This document shows, in pieces, positions 48,001 through 63,000 of a stretch of DNA of 64,000 nucleotides. Source of the DNA: Arion vulgaris (Eukaryota; Mollusca; Gastropoda; Stylommatophora; Arionidae); assembly GCA_020796225.1 (NCBI GenBank), contig CM036755.1:16989317-17053316 (forward strand). Direction: 5' to 3'. The notes below the pieces were generated by a model. It was given only the letters and a program-made list of their open reading frames with translations. It searched no databases and was not told the DNA's origin. Position 1 is the first letter of the stretch, and every line of letters starts with the position of its first letter. Both the position numbers and the translations under genes were made by a program.

Positions 48001-51000
48001 CGAACTTTGCTGAGAGAGGCAGGAAATATCAGTCTCAGTTCCATGGAGGAGATTGAGTGAGTTGCCCAGGATAGAGCGGTATGGAGAAATTACTTGCAGG
48101 CCCTATGTAACGTATAATGGTACAAGAGGAATTATTATTTATTATAATGTTCATAACTCTTTTCTCTTTAGTCGTATATATTTATCTTTATTCTATGATG
48201 AAGTGGTTAAGACGTTTGCCTATGATTCTGAATATTGTGGGTTCGAATAAGAACCCAGTCACATGTGCAATTTTTTCATGAGATCCCTAGACTTGTTGCT
48301 GGAGTTTATGCTTTGTGCAACACTCTTGGCAGAGGGTTGCCATTTCTGCAGACATGGACTGAGCCATTTAGCGAAACCTATTATAATGAAGTCAATCGCT
48401 CATCTTTAGATTTTTTACTCTCTTTATTAGTGTCTATGCAGGATGCTGGGAGTAACAAGAAGAGATTTGTTGAGAAATGAAGACATCAGGAAAAAGTGGG
48501 TACAACATCAGTACTGAACTTCATCAAGAAACAACATCAGTACTGAACTTCATCAAGAAACAACATCAGTACTGAACTTCATCAAGAAACAACAAATTCA
48601 ATGGTTTTGCTATATAAGCAGATTACCTACCGACAGATTATTCTTTGCCTCCATTGCGGGCCCCAGCATCACACGGACGAAATACACATATTTCTGTTTT
48701 TATTTTTTGTGTTATCTTAATGATTATAACTTGTTTATGGAGAAGTGAAGATATCAGAGTGGAGATAACTTTTGTTTGAATAAAGTAATATCTAATGAAA
48801 CTATCTTCTGAACACAGGCAGTATAAGTTTCTCCTCATTGTATATTTTGTATTGGGAACTCTGAGATAATATCAAACACAGAGTTTTGATAAAGAGATTG
48901 ATCGATATGATCATCATCATTGCACTTCGGTGAGTAACCATGTGTACTCCAATCTCTTTCTTACACAGGAAGATCTGAAAGCTGCAGTGCACGCAAGTGT
49001 AGCACAGGCAAGGGTAGCACAGGCAAGGGTCCCCGATGTAATTTTGAAGATGGTGAAGATATTTTGTAGCAATTTTGTTTTTAATCTTTACTAATGAATT
49101 TTGCCAGGGCAGCGACTTTCCAGCCTGCTCTTCTCCATTTTGAACTGTCAAGGGTTGCTTTATGTGCAATTTGAACAAGGGACCTACGTTTTATCGTCTG
49201 TCTCCGATAGGACTAGGAACTCAATCTCACCTACACTGAGATCAGGGATCTCTGGAAAAATATCCCAATGTCTCCACGAGGGAGCAAACTGAGTACCTTT
49301 GAAACGAGATGCGAGCCCCTAACTTCTACGCCACAGACACCACCTTGTTATAGAGAGACAAGATATCAACTAATACATTCATATCTATGTTAAGTACCAG
49401 AAAGAACAGTTGCATATCCCAACTCAAGCACAACTACAAGATAACAACTAATACATTCATATCTATGTTAGGTGCCAGAAAGAACAGTTGCATATCCAAC
49501 TCAAGCACAACTACAAGATAACAACTAATACATTCATATCTATGTTAGGTGCCAGAAAGAACAGTTGCATATCCAACAAGCACAACTACAAGATAACAAC
49601 TAATACATTCATATCTATGTTAGGTACCAGAAAGAACAGTTGCATATCCCAACTCAAGCACAACTACAAGATAACAACTAATACATTCATATCTATGTTA
49701 GGTGCCAGAAAGAACAGTTGCATATCCAACTCAAGCACAACTACAAGATAACAACTAATACATTCATATCTATGTTAGGTACCAGAAAGAACAGTTGCAT
49801 ATCCAAACTCAAGCACAACTACAAGATAACAACTAATACATTCATATCTATGTTAGGTGCCAGAAAGAACAGTTGCATATCCAACTCAAGCACAACTACA
49901 AGTAACAACAACAGGTGGATTTACCTTCAGCAGTAAGAAATATCTCACTTACAATCCCAAATCATCACTTGTGTTTGTTGAGACAGACAAGGCCATATAT
50001 AAACCTGGTCAGAAAGGTCAGTTTGATGTCTTAGCTCCTTATTATTCTATAACCAGAAAATGTTCAACTTTTTCACAGAATATTTGCTTTTTTCATGATT
50101 TTTTAATGAATTTTTTTTTTTTTCCCTAGAGAATGATTAGTATTACTTCTCTTCCCTGATTCCTAATGAAAGTCAAGAGTTGCAGCTGTGGTCATCTTAT
50201 GATTACTATTCTGTGTCAGTTCCTTGAGTTTATCCTTATTATTTTTCTCTTCCACTGTGACATCCAGTATAGTGCATATCTAGTTATATTGTTAGACTAT
50301 TTCTTTGAATATTCAATCTATTCTCACTTTATTCGTTTAATTTGATCTTCTTCTTCTTCATTGAACGCTCCATATCAACCACTTGTTAACCACCCTGTGT
50401 GATCTGAGCCAAATAACAATTGTACGTTGTGCCAGTTATGCGCCTACAAGTAGGCCAACATATCCGACTTTTGCGACACTTTTTATTTACTAGGTAGCTT
50501 CCTAGGTCCCTAACTCAGTCGCCTCTTATGATATGCTTTGTAGGTCGCAGTGGTACTATTCTTTGCTTTCCTTGCACATCGGCACCACACGGGTGCCCTT
50601 TAATTTCAATTTATATTGATACAATATCTATATGTTCAACCAGCATTGATGCTGTATTAGTTTAGTTTAGTCGTTGGATTATCATCACTTCACATCGAGC
50701 CAATTAGTCCATAAGTGCTCCGATCTCCTCCTCAGTATGTCTCTCAGCGTGTGGCGATTAACGATAACAGTTCTTAGTTTAGCTTAGTCAGATCATCGTC
50801 ACTGCACATCGAAACAATTAGTCCATAAGTGTTCCGATCTCCTTCTCAGTATATCTCTCTGTGTGTGGCAACTAATGACATTAGTTCTTTGTTGGTTTAC
50901 TATTCTTCTTTGGCTACCAGTTGAGTGTGCTTGTCTGGCTACACCACATTTGACTTGGTATTTTTGCAGTCTGGTTAGGGTTGTAGTTTCACAACTGTTG

Positions 51001-54000
51001 CGAAGGAGACTGAAGCACCTATGGACATGTCTGGAGTGCAATGAAGATATTCCAAACTTAAACTGAACACACCACTATTACTTGAATAATTTGCACATCC
51101 TCTCTTCCTTATCTAATTCAGAATATCAGTCTGGTCTATTGCTCACCACTTTTTTTTACCTGCAAGCCTATCGTCTGGTCTATTGCTCACCACTTTTTTT
51201 TTACCTGCAAGCCTATCGTCTGGTCTATTGCTCACCACTTTTTTTTTACCTGCAAGCCTATCGTCTGGTCTATTGCTCACCACTTTTTTTTTACCTGCAA
51301 GCCTATCGTCTGGTCTATTGCTCACCACTTTTTTTTACCTGCAAGCCTATCGTCTGGTTCATTTCCCCTTACACTAGCATGCATTGGCTCTAACATAAAA
51401 ATGATTTTGTCAACCTAAACCTCCTCAGTGACTCCAGCCATTGTCTCCTAGCCCAGACTGTTTCAATCTTCCTGAGCACACTCGTTGAGTCCCTGAGAAA
51501 ACATACATTGATAAAAGTCTGTGACTCCAGCCAAACCATCGCTTTAGTTACTGCCATGATTACCATAGTTAGACTGCTTGTAATCATGGCAAAACCAAAA
51601 CTGTCTTCCTTCAGAACATTCACATGTAACCACATCTAGGCACCACTTATATATTCAGTGGTTTGCCATTGCACAAGCAGTAAGATAGAAGAAAGAAAGA
51701 GATGTGACGATTTGGAGTATTAATTGATATTATTTAAAAAAACCAGTTGAAACACCATCCCCTAGAACTAGATAGTTATTGGTTACTAAACTGACGTCAT
51801 TGCACTCGGGCAGACCCATAGGTGCTCAGTCTTCCCAACAGATATCGAAGAGTATGCATACTGATGGTTCCGTGGCTCGCTGATTAAACACACCTCTCAT
51901 TTTGCCTCTCAGGCATCCAGTTCGACTTGAACAACGGGTAACTCCAAACTGCCTAAATCGCTTGATCAATTCAACATCGATTTTAGTGTTCTCATCCAAC
52001 AGAGAGTCGCAAAGAGACCGAAGAATATCCCCTTATCCATCTTCAACTCCCTAACAATCAATGCTGTTGATGCAAGCCTGTCCGCTCTCTCATTACCGTA
52101 AATACCCGCATGTCCAGAACAGTATACCCACGTAAGCTGCTGGAGATAGGTTTCGTGTCCTTATCAACATGTACAACTCTGTACAGCAGATAGTAAACTA
52201 GATAAGTAAATAGAATGAAACATAGGTTGGAGCTATCAACAAATAAATACATACACACTGGTGCAACTTTTCCAATGTTTTGTTGAGAGAAATTTGTTTG
52301 TATTTTATTTCAGTTCACATCAGAGTTGTACATGTTGATAAGGACTTGAAACCTATCATTAAACCTCTAACTGTTGTTATTGTGGTAAGTAATGTTGTGT
52401 AGAGTTGTACATGTTGATAAGGACTTGAAACCTATCATTAAACCTCTAACTGTTGTTATTGTGGTAAGTAATGTTGTATAGAGTTGTACATGTTGATAAG
52501 GACGTGAAACCTATCATTAAACCTCTAACTGTTGTTATTGTGGTAAGTAATGTTGTATAGAGTTGTACATGTTGATAAGGACGTGAAACCTATCATTAAA
52601 CCTCTAACTGTTGTTGTTGTGGTAAGTAATGTTGTATAGAGTTGTACATGTTGATAAGGACGTGAAACCTATCATTAAACCTCTAACTGTTGTTATTGTG
52701 GTAAGTAATGTTGTATAGAGTTGTACATGTTGATAAGGACGTGAAACCTATCATTAAACCTCTAACTGTTGTTATTGTGGTAAGTAATGTTGTATAGAGT
52801 TGTACATGTTGATAAGGACTTGAAACCTATCATTAAACCTCTAACTGTTGTTGTTGTGGTAAGTAATGTTGTATAGAGTTGTACATGTTGATAAGGACTT
52901 GAAACCTATCATTAAACCTCTAACTGTTGTTATTGTGGTAAGTAATGTTGTATAGAGTTGTACATGTTGATAAGGACGTGAAACCTATCATTAAACCTCT
53001 AACTGTTGTTATTGTGGTAAGTAATGTTGTATAGAGTTGTACATGTTGATAAGGACGTGAAACCTATCATTAAACCTCTAACTGTTGTTATTGTGGTAAG
53101 TAATGTTGTATAGAGTTGTACATGTTGATAAGGACGTGAAACCTATCATTAAACCTCTAACTGTTGTTATTGTGGTAAGTAATGTTGTATAGAGTTGTAC
53201 ATGTTGATAAGGACTTGAAACCTATCATTAAACCTCTAACTGTTGTTATTGTGGTAAGTAATGTTGTATAGAGTTGTACATGTTGATAAGGACTTGAAAC
53301 CTATCATTAAACCTCTAACTGTTGTTGTTGTGGTAAGTAATGTTGTATAGAGTTGTACATGTTGATAAGGACGTGAAACCTATCATTAAACCTCTAACTG
53401 TTGTTATTGTGGTAAGTAATGTTGTATAGAGTTGTACATGTTGATAAGGACTTGAAACCTATCATTAAACCTCTAACTGTTGTTATTGTGGTAAGTAATG
53501 TTGTATAGAGTTGTACATGTTGATAAGGACTTGAAACCTATCATTAAACCTCTAACTGTTGTTGTTGTGGTAAGTAATGTTGTATAGAGTTGTACATGTT
53601 GATAAGGACTTGAAACCTATCATTAAACCTCTAACTGTTGTTGTTGTGGTAAGTAATGTTGTATAGCGTTGTACATGTTGATAAGGACGTGAAACCTATC
53701 ATTAAACCTCTAACTGTTGTTATTGTGGTAAGTAATGTTGTTATTGTGGTAAGTAATGTTGTATAGAGTTGTACATGTTGATAAGGACGTGAAACCTATC
53801 ATTAAACCTCTAACGGTTGTTATTGTGGTAAGTAATGTTGTATAGAGTTGTACATGTTGATAAGGACTTGAAACCTATCATTAAACCTCTAACTGTTGTT
53901 ATTGTGGTAAGTAATGTTGTATAGAGTTGTACATGTTGATAAGGACTTGAAACCTATCATTAAACCTCTAACTGTTGTTATTGTGGTAAGTAATGTTGTA

Positions 54001-57000
54001 TAGAGTTGTACATGTTGATAAGGACGTGAAACCTATCATTAAACCTCTAACTGTTGTTATTGTGGTAAGTAATGTTGTATAGAGTTGTACATGTTGATAA
54101 GGACTTGAAACCTATCATTAAACCTCTAACTGTTGTTATTGTGGTAAGTAATGTTGTATAGAGTTGTACATGTTGATAAGGACGTGAAACCTATCATTAA
54201 ACCTCTAACTGTTGTTATTGTGGTAAGTAATGTTGTATAGAGTTGTACATGTTGATAAGGACGTGAAACCTATCATTAAACCTCTAACTGTTGTTATTGT
54301 GGTAAGTAATGTTGTATAGAGTTGTACATGTTGATAAGGACTTGAAACCTATCATTAAACCTCTAACTGTTGTTATTGTGGTAAGTAATGTTGTATAGAG
54401 TTGTACATGTTGATAAGGACGTGAAACCTATCATTAAACCTCTAACTGTTGTTATTGTGGTAAGTAATGTTGTATAGAGTTGTACATGTTGATAAGGACG
54501 TGAAACCTATCATTAAACCTCTAACTGTTGTTATTGTGGTAAGTAATGTTGTATAGAGTTGTACATGTTGATAAGGACGTGAAACCTATCATTAAACCTC
54601 TAACTGTTGTTGTTGTGGTAAGTAATGTTGTATAGAGTTGTACATGTTGATAAGGACTTGAAACCTATCATTAAACCTCTAACTGTTGTTATTGTGGTAA
54701 GTAATGTTGTATAGAGTTGTACATGTTGATAAGGACTTGAAACCTATCATTAAACCTCTAACTGTTGTTATTGTGGTAAGTAATGTTGTATAGAGTTGTA
54801 CATGTTGATAAGGACGTGAAACCTATCATTAAACCTCTAACTGTTGTTATTGTGGTAAGTAATGTTGTATAGAGTTGTACATGTTGATAAGGACTTGAAA
54901 CCTATCATTAAACCTCTAACTGTTGTTATTGTGGTAAGTAATGTTGTATAGAGTTGTACATGTTGATAAGGACGTGAAACCTATCATTAAACCTCTAACT
55001 GTTGTTATTGTGATAAGTAATGTTGTATAGAGTTGTACATGTTGATAAGGACTTGAAACCTATCATTAAACCTCTAACTGTTGTTGTTGTGGTAAGTAAT
55101 GTTGTATAGAGTTGTACATGTTGATAAGGACGTGAAACCTATCATTAAACCTCTAACTGTTGTTATTGTGGTAAGTAATGTTGTATAGAGTTGTACATGT
55201 TGATAAGGACGTGAAACCTATCATTAAACCTCTAACTGTTGTTGTTGTTGTGGTAAGTAATGTTGTATAGAGTTGTACATGTTGATAAGGACTTGAAACC
55301 TATCATTAAACCTCTAACTGTTGTTGTTGTGGTAAGTAATGTTGTATAGAGTTGTACATGTTGATAAGGACTTGAAACCTATCATTAAACCTCTAACTGT
55401 TGTTATTGTGGTAAGTAATGTTGTATAGAGTTGTACATGTTGATAAGGACGTGAAACCTATCATTAAACCTCTAACTGTTGTTATTGTGGTAAGTAATGT
55501 TGTATAGAGTTGTACATGTTGATAAGGACTTGAAACCTATCATTAAACCTCTAACTGTTGTTATTGTGGTAAGTAATGTTGTATAGAGTTGTACATGTTG
55601 ATAAGGACGTGAAACCTATCATTAAACCTCTAACTGTTGTTGTTGTGGTAGGTAATGTTGTATAGAGTTGTACATGTTGATAAGGACTTGAAACCTATCA
55701 TTAAACCTCTAACTGTTGTTATTGTGGTAAGTAATGTTGTATAGAGTTGCACATGTTGATAAGGACTTGAAACCTATCATTAAACCTCTAACTGTTGTTG
55801 TTGTGGTAAGTAATGTTGTATAGAGTTGTACATGTTGATAAGGACTTGAAACCTATCATTAAACCTCTAACTGTTGTTATTGTGGTAAGTAATGTTGTAT
55901 AGAGTTGTACATGTTGATAAGGACGTGAAACCTATCATTAAACCTCTAACTGTTGTTATTGTGGTAAGTAATGTTGTATAGAGTTGTACATGTTGATAAG
56001 GACTTGAAACCTATCATTAAACCTCTAACTGTTGTTGTTGTGGTAAGTAATGTTGTATAGAGTTGTACATGTTGATAAGGACTTGAAACCTATCATTAAA
56101 CCTCTAACTGTTGTTATTGTGGTAAGTAATGTTGTATAGAGTTGTACATGTTGATAAGGACTTGAAACCTATCATTAAACCTCTAACTGTTGTTATTGTG
56201 GTAAGTAATGTTGTATAGAGTTGTACATGTTGATAAGGACTTGAAACCTATCATTAAACCTCTAACTGTTGTTATTGTGGTAAGTAATGTTGTATAGAGT
56301 TGTACATGTTGATAAGGACGTGAAACCTATCATTAAACCTCTAACTGTTGTTATTGTGGTAAGTAATGTTGTATAGAGTTGTACATGTTGATAAGGACTT
56401 GAAACCTATCATTAAACCTCTAACTGTTGTTATTGTGGTAAGTAATGTTGTATAGAGTTGTACATGTTGATAAGGACGTGAAACCTATCATTAAACCTCT
56501 AACTGTTGTTGTTGTGGTAAGTAATGTTGTATAGAGTTGTACATGTTGATAAGGACTTGAAACCTATCATTAAACCTCTAACTGTTGTTATTGTGGTAAG
56601 TAATGTTGTATAGAGTTGTACATGTTGATAAGGACGTGAAACCTATCATTAAACCTCTAACTGTTGTTATTGTGGTAAGTAATGTTGTATAGAGTTGTAC
56701 ATGTTGATAAGGACTTGAAACCTATCATTAAACCTCTAACTGTTGTTATTGTGGTAAGTAATGTTGTATAGAGTTGTACATGTTGATAAGGACTTGAAAC
56801 CTATCATTAAACCTCTAACTGTTGTTATTGTGGTAAGTAATGTTGTATAGAGTTGTACATGTTGATAAGGACGTGAAACCTATCATTAAACCTCTAACTG
56901 TTGTTATTGTGGTAAGTAATGTTGTATAGAGTTGTACATGTTGATAAGGACGTGAAACCTATCATTAAACCTCTAACTGTTGTTGTTGTGGTAAGTAATG

Positions 57001-60000
57001 TTGTATAGAGTTGTACATGTTGATAAGGACGTGAAACCTATCATTAAACCTCTAACTGTTGTTATTGTGGTAAGTAATGTTGTATAGAGTTGTACATGTT
57101 GATAAGGACGTGAAACCTATCATTAAACCTCTAACTGTTGTTATTGTGGTAAGTAATGTTGTATAGAGTTGTACATGTTGATAAGGACGTGAAACCTATC
57201 ATTAAACCTCTAACTGTTGTTATTGTGGTAAGTAATGTTGTATAGAGTTGTACATGTTGATAAGGACTTGAAACCTATCATTAAACCTCTAACTGTTGTT
57301 GTTGTGGTAAGTAATGTTGTATAGAGTTGTACATGTTGATAAGGACTTGAAACCTATCATTAAACCTCTAACTGTTGTTATTGTGGTAAGTAATGTTGTA
57401 TAGAGTTGTACATGTTGATAAGGACTTGAAACCTATCATTAAACCTCTAACTGTTGTTATTGTGGTAAGTAATGTTGTATAGAGTTGTACATGTTGATAA
57501 GGACTTGAAACCTATCATTAAACCTCTAACTGTTGTTATTGTGGTAAGTAATGTTGTATAGAGTTGTACATGTTGATAAGGACGTGAAACCTATCATTAA
57601 ACCTCTAACTGTTGTTATTGTGGTAAGTAATGTTGTATAGAGTTGTACATGTTGATAAGGACTTGAAACCTATCATTAAACCTCTAACTGTTGTTATTGT
57701 GGTAAGTAATGTTGTATAGAGTTGTACATGTTGATAAGGACGTGAAACCTATCATTAAACCTCTAACTGTTGTTTTTGTGGTAAGTAATGTTGTATAGAG
57801 TTGTACATGTTGATAAGGACTTGAAACCTATCATTAAACCTCTAACTGTTGTTATTGTGGTAAGTAATGTTGTATAGAGTTGTACATGTTGATAAGGACG
57901 TGAAACCTATCATTAAACCTCTAACTGTTGTTATTGTGGTAAGTAATGTTGTATAGAGTTGTACATGTTGATAAGGACTTGAAACCTATCATTAAACCTC
58001 TAACTGTTGTTATTGTGGTAAGTAATGTTGTATAGAGTTGTACATGTTGATAAGGACTTGAAACCTATCATTAAACCTCTAACTGTTGTTATTGTGGTAA
58101 GTAATGTTGTATAGAGTTGTACATGTTGATAAGGACGTGAAACCTATCATTAAACCTCTAACTGTTGTTATTGTGGTAAGTAATGTTGTATAGAGTTGTA
58201 CATGTTGATAAGGACGTGAAACCTATCATTAAACCTCTAACTGTTGTTGTTGTGGTAAGTAATGTTGTATAGAGTTGTACATGTTGATAAGGACGTGAAA
58301 CCTATCATTAAACCTCTAACTGTTGTTATTGTGGTAAGTAATGTTGTATAGAGTTGTACATGTTGATAAGGACTTGAAACCTATCATTAAACCTCTAACT
58401 GTTGTTATTGTGGTAAGTAATGTTGTATAGAGTTGTACATGTTGATAAGGACTTGAAACCTATCATTAAACCTCTAACTGTTGTTATTGTGGTAAGTAAT
58501 GTTGTATAGAGTTGTACATGTTGATAAGGACGTGAAACCTATCATTAAACCTCTAACTGTTGTTATTGTGGTAAGTAATGTTGTATAGAGTTGTACATGT
58601 TGATAAGGACTTGAAACCTATCATTAAACCTCTAACTGTTGTTATTGTGGTAAGTAATGTTGTATAGAGTTGTACATGTTGATAAGGACTTGAAACCTAT
58701 CATTAAACCTCTAACTGTTGTTATTTTGGTAAGTAATGTTGTATAGAGTTGTACATGTTGATAAGGACTTGAAACCTATCATTAAACCTCTAACTGTTGT
58801 TATTGTGGTAAGTAATGTTGTATAGAGTTGTACATGTTGATAAGGACGTGAAACCTATCATTAAACCTCTAACTGTTGTTATTGTGGTAAGTAATGTTGT
58901 ATAGAGTTGTACATGTTGATAAGGACTTGAAACCTATCATTAAACCTCTAACTGTTGTTATTGTGGTAAGTAATGTTGTATAGAGTTGTACATGTTGATA
59001 AGGACTTGAAACCTATCATTAAACCTCTAACTGTTGTTATTGTGGTAAGTAATGTTGTATAGAGTTGTACATGTTGATAAGGACGTGAAACCTATCATTA
59101 AACCTCTAACTGTTGTTATTGTGGTAAGTAATGTTGTATAGAGTTGTACATGTTGATAAGGACGTGAAACCTATCATTAAACCTCTAACTGTTGTTGTTG
59201 TGGTAAGTAATGTTGTATAGAGTTGTACATGTTGATAAGGACGTGAAACCTATCATTAAACCTCTAACTGTTGTTATTGTGGTAAGTAATGTTGTATAGA
59301 GTTGTACATGTTGATAAGGACTTGAAACCTATCATTAAACCTCTAACTGTTGTTATTGTGGTAAGTAATGTTGTATAGAGTTGTACATGTTGATAAGGAC
59401 TTGAAACCTATCATTAAACCTCTAACTGTTGTTATTGTGGTAAGTAATGTTGTATAGAGTTGTACATGTTGATAAGGACGTGAAACCTATCATTAAACCT
59501 CTAACTGTTGTTATTGTGGTAAGTAATGTTGTATAGAGTTGTACATGTTGATAAGGACTTGAAACCTATCATTAAACCTCTAACTGTTGTTATTGTGGTA
59601 AGTAATGTTGTATAGAGTTGTACATGTTGATAAGGACTTGAAACCTATCATTAAACCTCTAACTGTTGTTATTGTGGTAAGTAATGTTGTATAGAGTTGT
59701 ACATGTTGATAAGGACTTGAAACCTATCATTAAACCTCTAACTGTTGTTATTGTGGTAAGTAATGTTGTATAGAGTTGTACATGTTGATAAGGACGTGAA
59801 ACCTATCATTAAACCTCTAACTGTTGTTGTTGTGGTAAGTAATGTTGTATAGAGTTGTACATGTTGATAAGGACGTGAAACCTATCATTAAACCTCTAAC
59901 TGTTGTTATTGTGGTAAGTAATGTTGTATAGAGTTGTACATGTTGATAAGGACTTGAAACCTATCATTAAACCTCTAACTGTTGTTGTTGTGGTAAGTAA

Positions 60001-63000
60001 TGTTGTATAGAGTTGTACATGTTGATAAGGACTTGAAACCTATCATTAAACCTCTAACTGTTGTTATTGTGGTAAGTAATGTTGTATAGAGTTGTACATG
60101 TTGATAAGGACTTGAAACCTATCATTAAACCTCTAACTGTTGTTATTGTGGTAAGTAATGTTGTATAGAGTTGTACATGTTGATAAGGACTTGAAACCTA
60201 TCATTAAACCTCTAACTGTTGTTATTGTGGTAAGTAATGTTGTATAGAGTTGTACATGTTGATAAGGACTTGAAACCTATCATTAAACCTCTAACTGTTG
60301 TTATTGTGGTAAGTAATGTTGTATAGAGTTGTACATGTTGATAAGGACTTGAAACCTATCATTAAACCTCTAACTGTTGTTATTGTGGTAAGTAATGTTG
60401 TATAGAGTTGTACATGTTGATAAGGACTTGAAACCTATCATTAAACCTCTAACTGTTGTTATTGTGGTAAGTAATGTTGTATAGAGTTGTACATGTTGAT
60501 AAGGACTTGAAACCTATCATTAAACCTCTAACTGTTGTTATTGTGGTAAGTAATGTTGTATAGAGTTGTACATGTTGATAAGGACGTGAAACCTATCATT
60601 AAACCTCTAACTGTTGTTGTTGTGGTAAGTAATGTTGTATAGAGTTGTACATGTTGATAAGGACGTGAAACCTATCATTAAACCTCTAACTGTTGTTATT
60701 GTGGTAAGTAATGTTGTATAGAGTTGTACATGTTGATAAGGACGTGAAACCTATCATTAAACCTCTAACTGTTGTTATTGTGGTAAGTAATGTTGTACAG
60801 ACAAAGTTGTATATATATATATATATTTATCTTTGTATATACATATTTATCTTTGTATATACTTAATGGCTAGATCAGTTCTCCGGGGGACAGCAGATGG
60901 GAAAAGAAGGCCTGGACTTCCAAAGGAAACATGGAGAAGAACTGTGGAAAAAGAGTTGAAAAACTCTGGCCTGACATGGGAAACAATTGGTAGAAAGGCA
61001 ACAATGGAGATCTTTTGTGGAAACCTTATGTGTGAAGCAGGACACAAAGAGGATACAGATAAATACATTGGGTCTCTCTAGCTAAGAGGTTAAGCCTTTA
61101 CCTGGCGATCTAAAGCCTTTACCTTGCGATCTAAAGTTCGCGGGTTCAAATCCAGACCGTGCCATTCTGTTTACGAATGCACTTTTCAGAGACCCTAGGA
61201 TTGTTAGGAGCTACAGAGTTTGTACTTTGTGCAATACTCTTGACAGACAGGTCGCATACCATTTCTGTGGAGAGGGACTGAACAATATGGGATAAAATCT
61301 GGTGCAATCAGCAGCAATCTTGTGTGATTCCAGTATTAACTTATGGATGCGAGAGTTGAAAAGCAACAAAAGCTCTAGAAAGAAAATTAGATAACTTTGA
61401 GAATAAATGTCTTAGAAGAATACTGAACCTCAAATGGTCAGATTTCAGACCTAATACACAAATAAGACAAGAGACCAAGCAAGAAAATGTATCAAATTTT
61501 ATAAGAAAGCGCCGCTGGAACTACATCGCCACACAGAATGGATGAGAGAAGACTCCTCACCAATCCCTCATATGGACACCAGAGGGAAAAGAAAATGAGG
61601 AAGACCAAGAGAGACTCTGCGTAGAACCATCACCAGAGAAGGCTCAACGATGGGCCTAGTAAACATTCAAGACCTAAAACGGATAGCAACGAACCGCGAG
61701 ACATGGAGAGCTATGACCTCTGCCCTATGCGCGGCCCACAGGCCCAAGAGGAAAGACTAACTAACTAATCAGCAGTGGTAAAGTCGTCCATCTTTCAAAT
61801 TGAACCTTAAAAGATATATACTTGATGTGTTATATATATGTTTCTTCTCCTCAGAATCCCAAAGATTCCAAGCTTGAAGAGTACAAAGATATTGCTTCAC
61901 GAACTGGTAAGTTTATATTTCATTGTAACTTATAGAATTTTCATTAATAAATACTGAATAAATGTTGCCAAGAGCTATGGTAGCACAGTTGTTGATTGAT
62001 TGATTGATTGATAGAACCATCATCATCACACTTTGGTGAGTAACCATGTGTGCTCCAATCTCTTTCTTACGCAGGAAGATCTCAGTGGCAGTGCACAAAC
62101 TCTGTAGCGCCGGCGAGGGTCCCCGTAATGACAGTTTTGTCATAGACGATTATGTGCAAGAATGACAGTTTTGTCATAGATGATTATGTGCAAGAATGAC
62201 AGTTTTGTCATAGACGGTTATGTGCAAGAATGATAGTTTTGTTATAGACAGTTATATGCAAGAATGATAGTTTTGTTATAGACGGTTATATGCAAGAATG
62301 ATAGTTTTGTTATAGATGGTTATGTGCAAGAATGATAGTTTTGTCATAGACGGTTATATGCAAGAATGATAGTTTTGTCATAGATGGTTGTCATAGTCGG
62401 TTGCGTGCAAGAATGACAGTTTTGTCATAGACATATTTTGTGTAAGAATGACAGTTTTGTCATAGACATATTTTGTGTAAGAATGACAGTTTTGTCATAG
62501 ACATATTTTGTGTAAGAATGACAGTTTTGTTATAGACATATTTTGTGTAAGTATGACAGTTTTGTCATAGACATATTTGGTGTAAGTATGACAGTTTTGT
62601 CATAGACATATTTTGTGTAAGTATGACAGTTAGAGGAGCGTCTAACCAAATGGATTAGACGTGGCTCTAATGCGGGAGACCCATGTTCAATCCACAGTAA
62701 CGCCAAGGATGTTTTCTGTCATGGGCATAAAAGAAAAATCCTAACCTGAACAGTTTCAAGATGACTGCACTAGCCATGCGGTCATTAAATTCCTCAGGAT
62801 CTCGTCCCACCTGTCCTACACTATTCTAAAAAGCGATACTACGGCCACAAACGACAGAAATGTTATTTTGAAAGACAGTTTGGACATTTTGTTTTTCTGT
62901 TTTCTAGCAACCATTTGATTATTCTTATTTTAATTATAGTTCTGATTTATTTGTTGACTTTTGTTGATTCCAGGAGTGACAGAAATGACATTTCAACTGC

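Noticed and set aside
52322..60797. CRISPR-like regular array
   Set aside because: Units are contiguous with no unique spacers, the unit is a gene exon plus donor, and the context is an animal intron.
52322..60797. A tandem exon array encoding a repeat protein or mutually exclusive exons
   Set aside because: Units lack the exon 5 acceptor, each contains an in-frame TAG after the donor, and 79 (or 61 exonic) nt is not a multiple of 3.
61090..61165. Functional tRNA gene
   Set aside because: A- and B-box-like motifs are present but there is no cloverleaf, and the same head starts other SINE-C copies; it is a SINE promoter.
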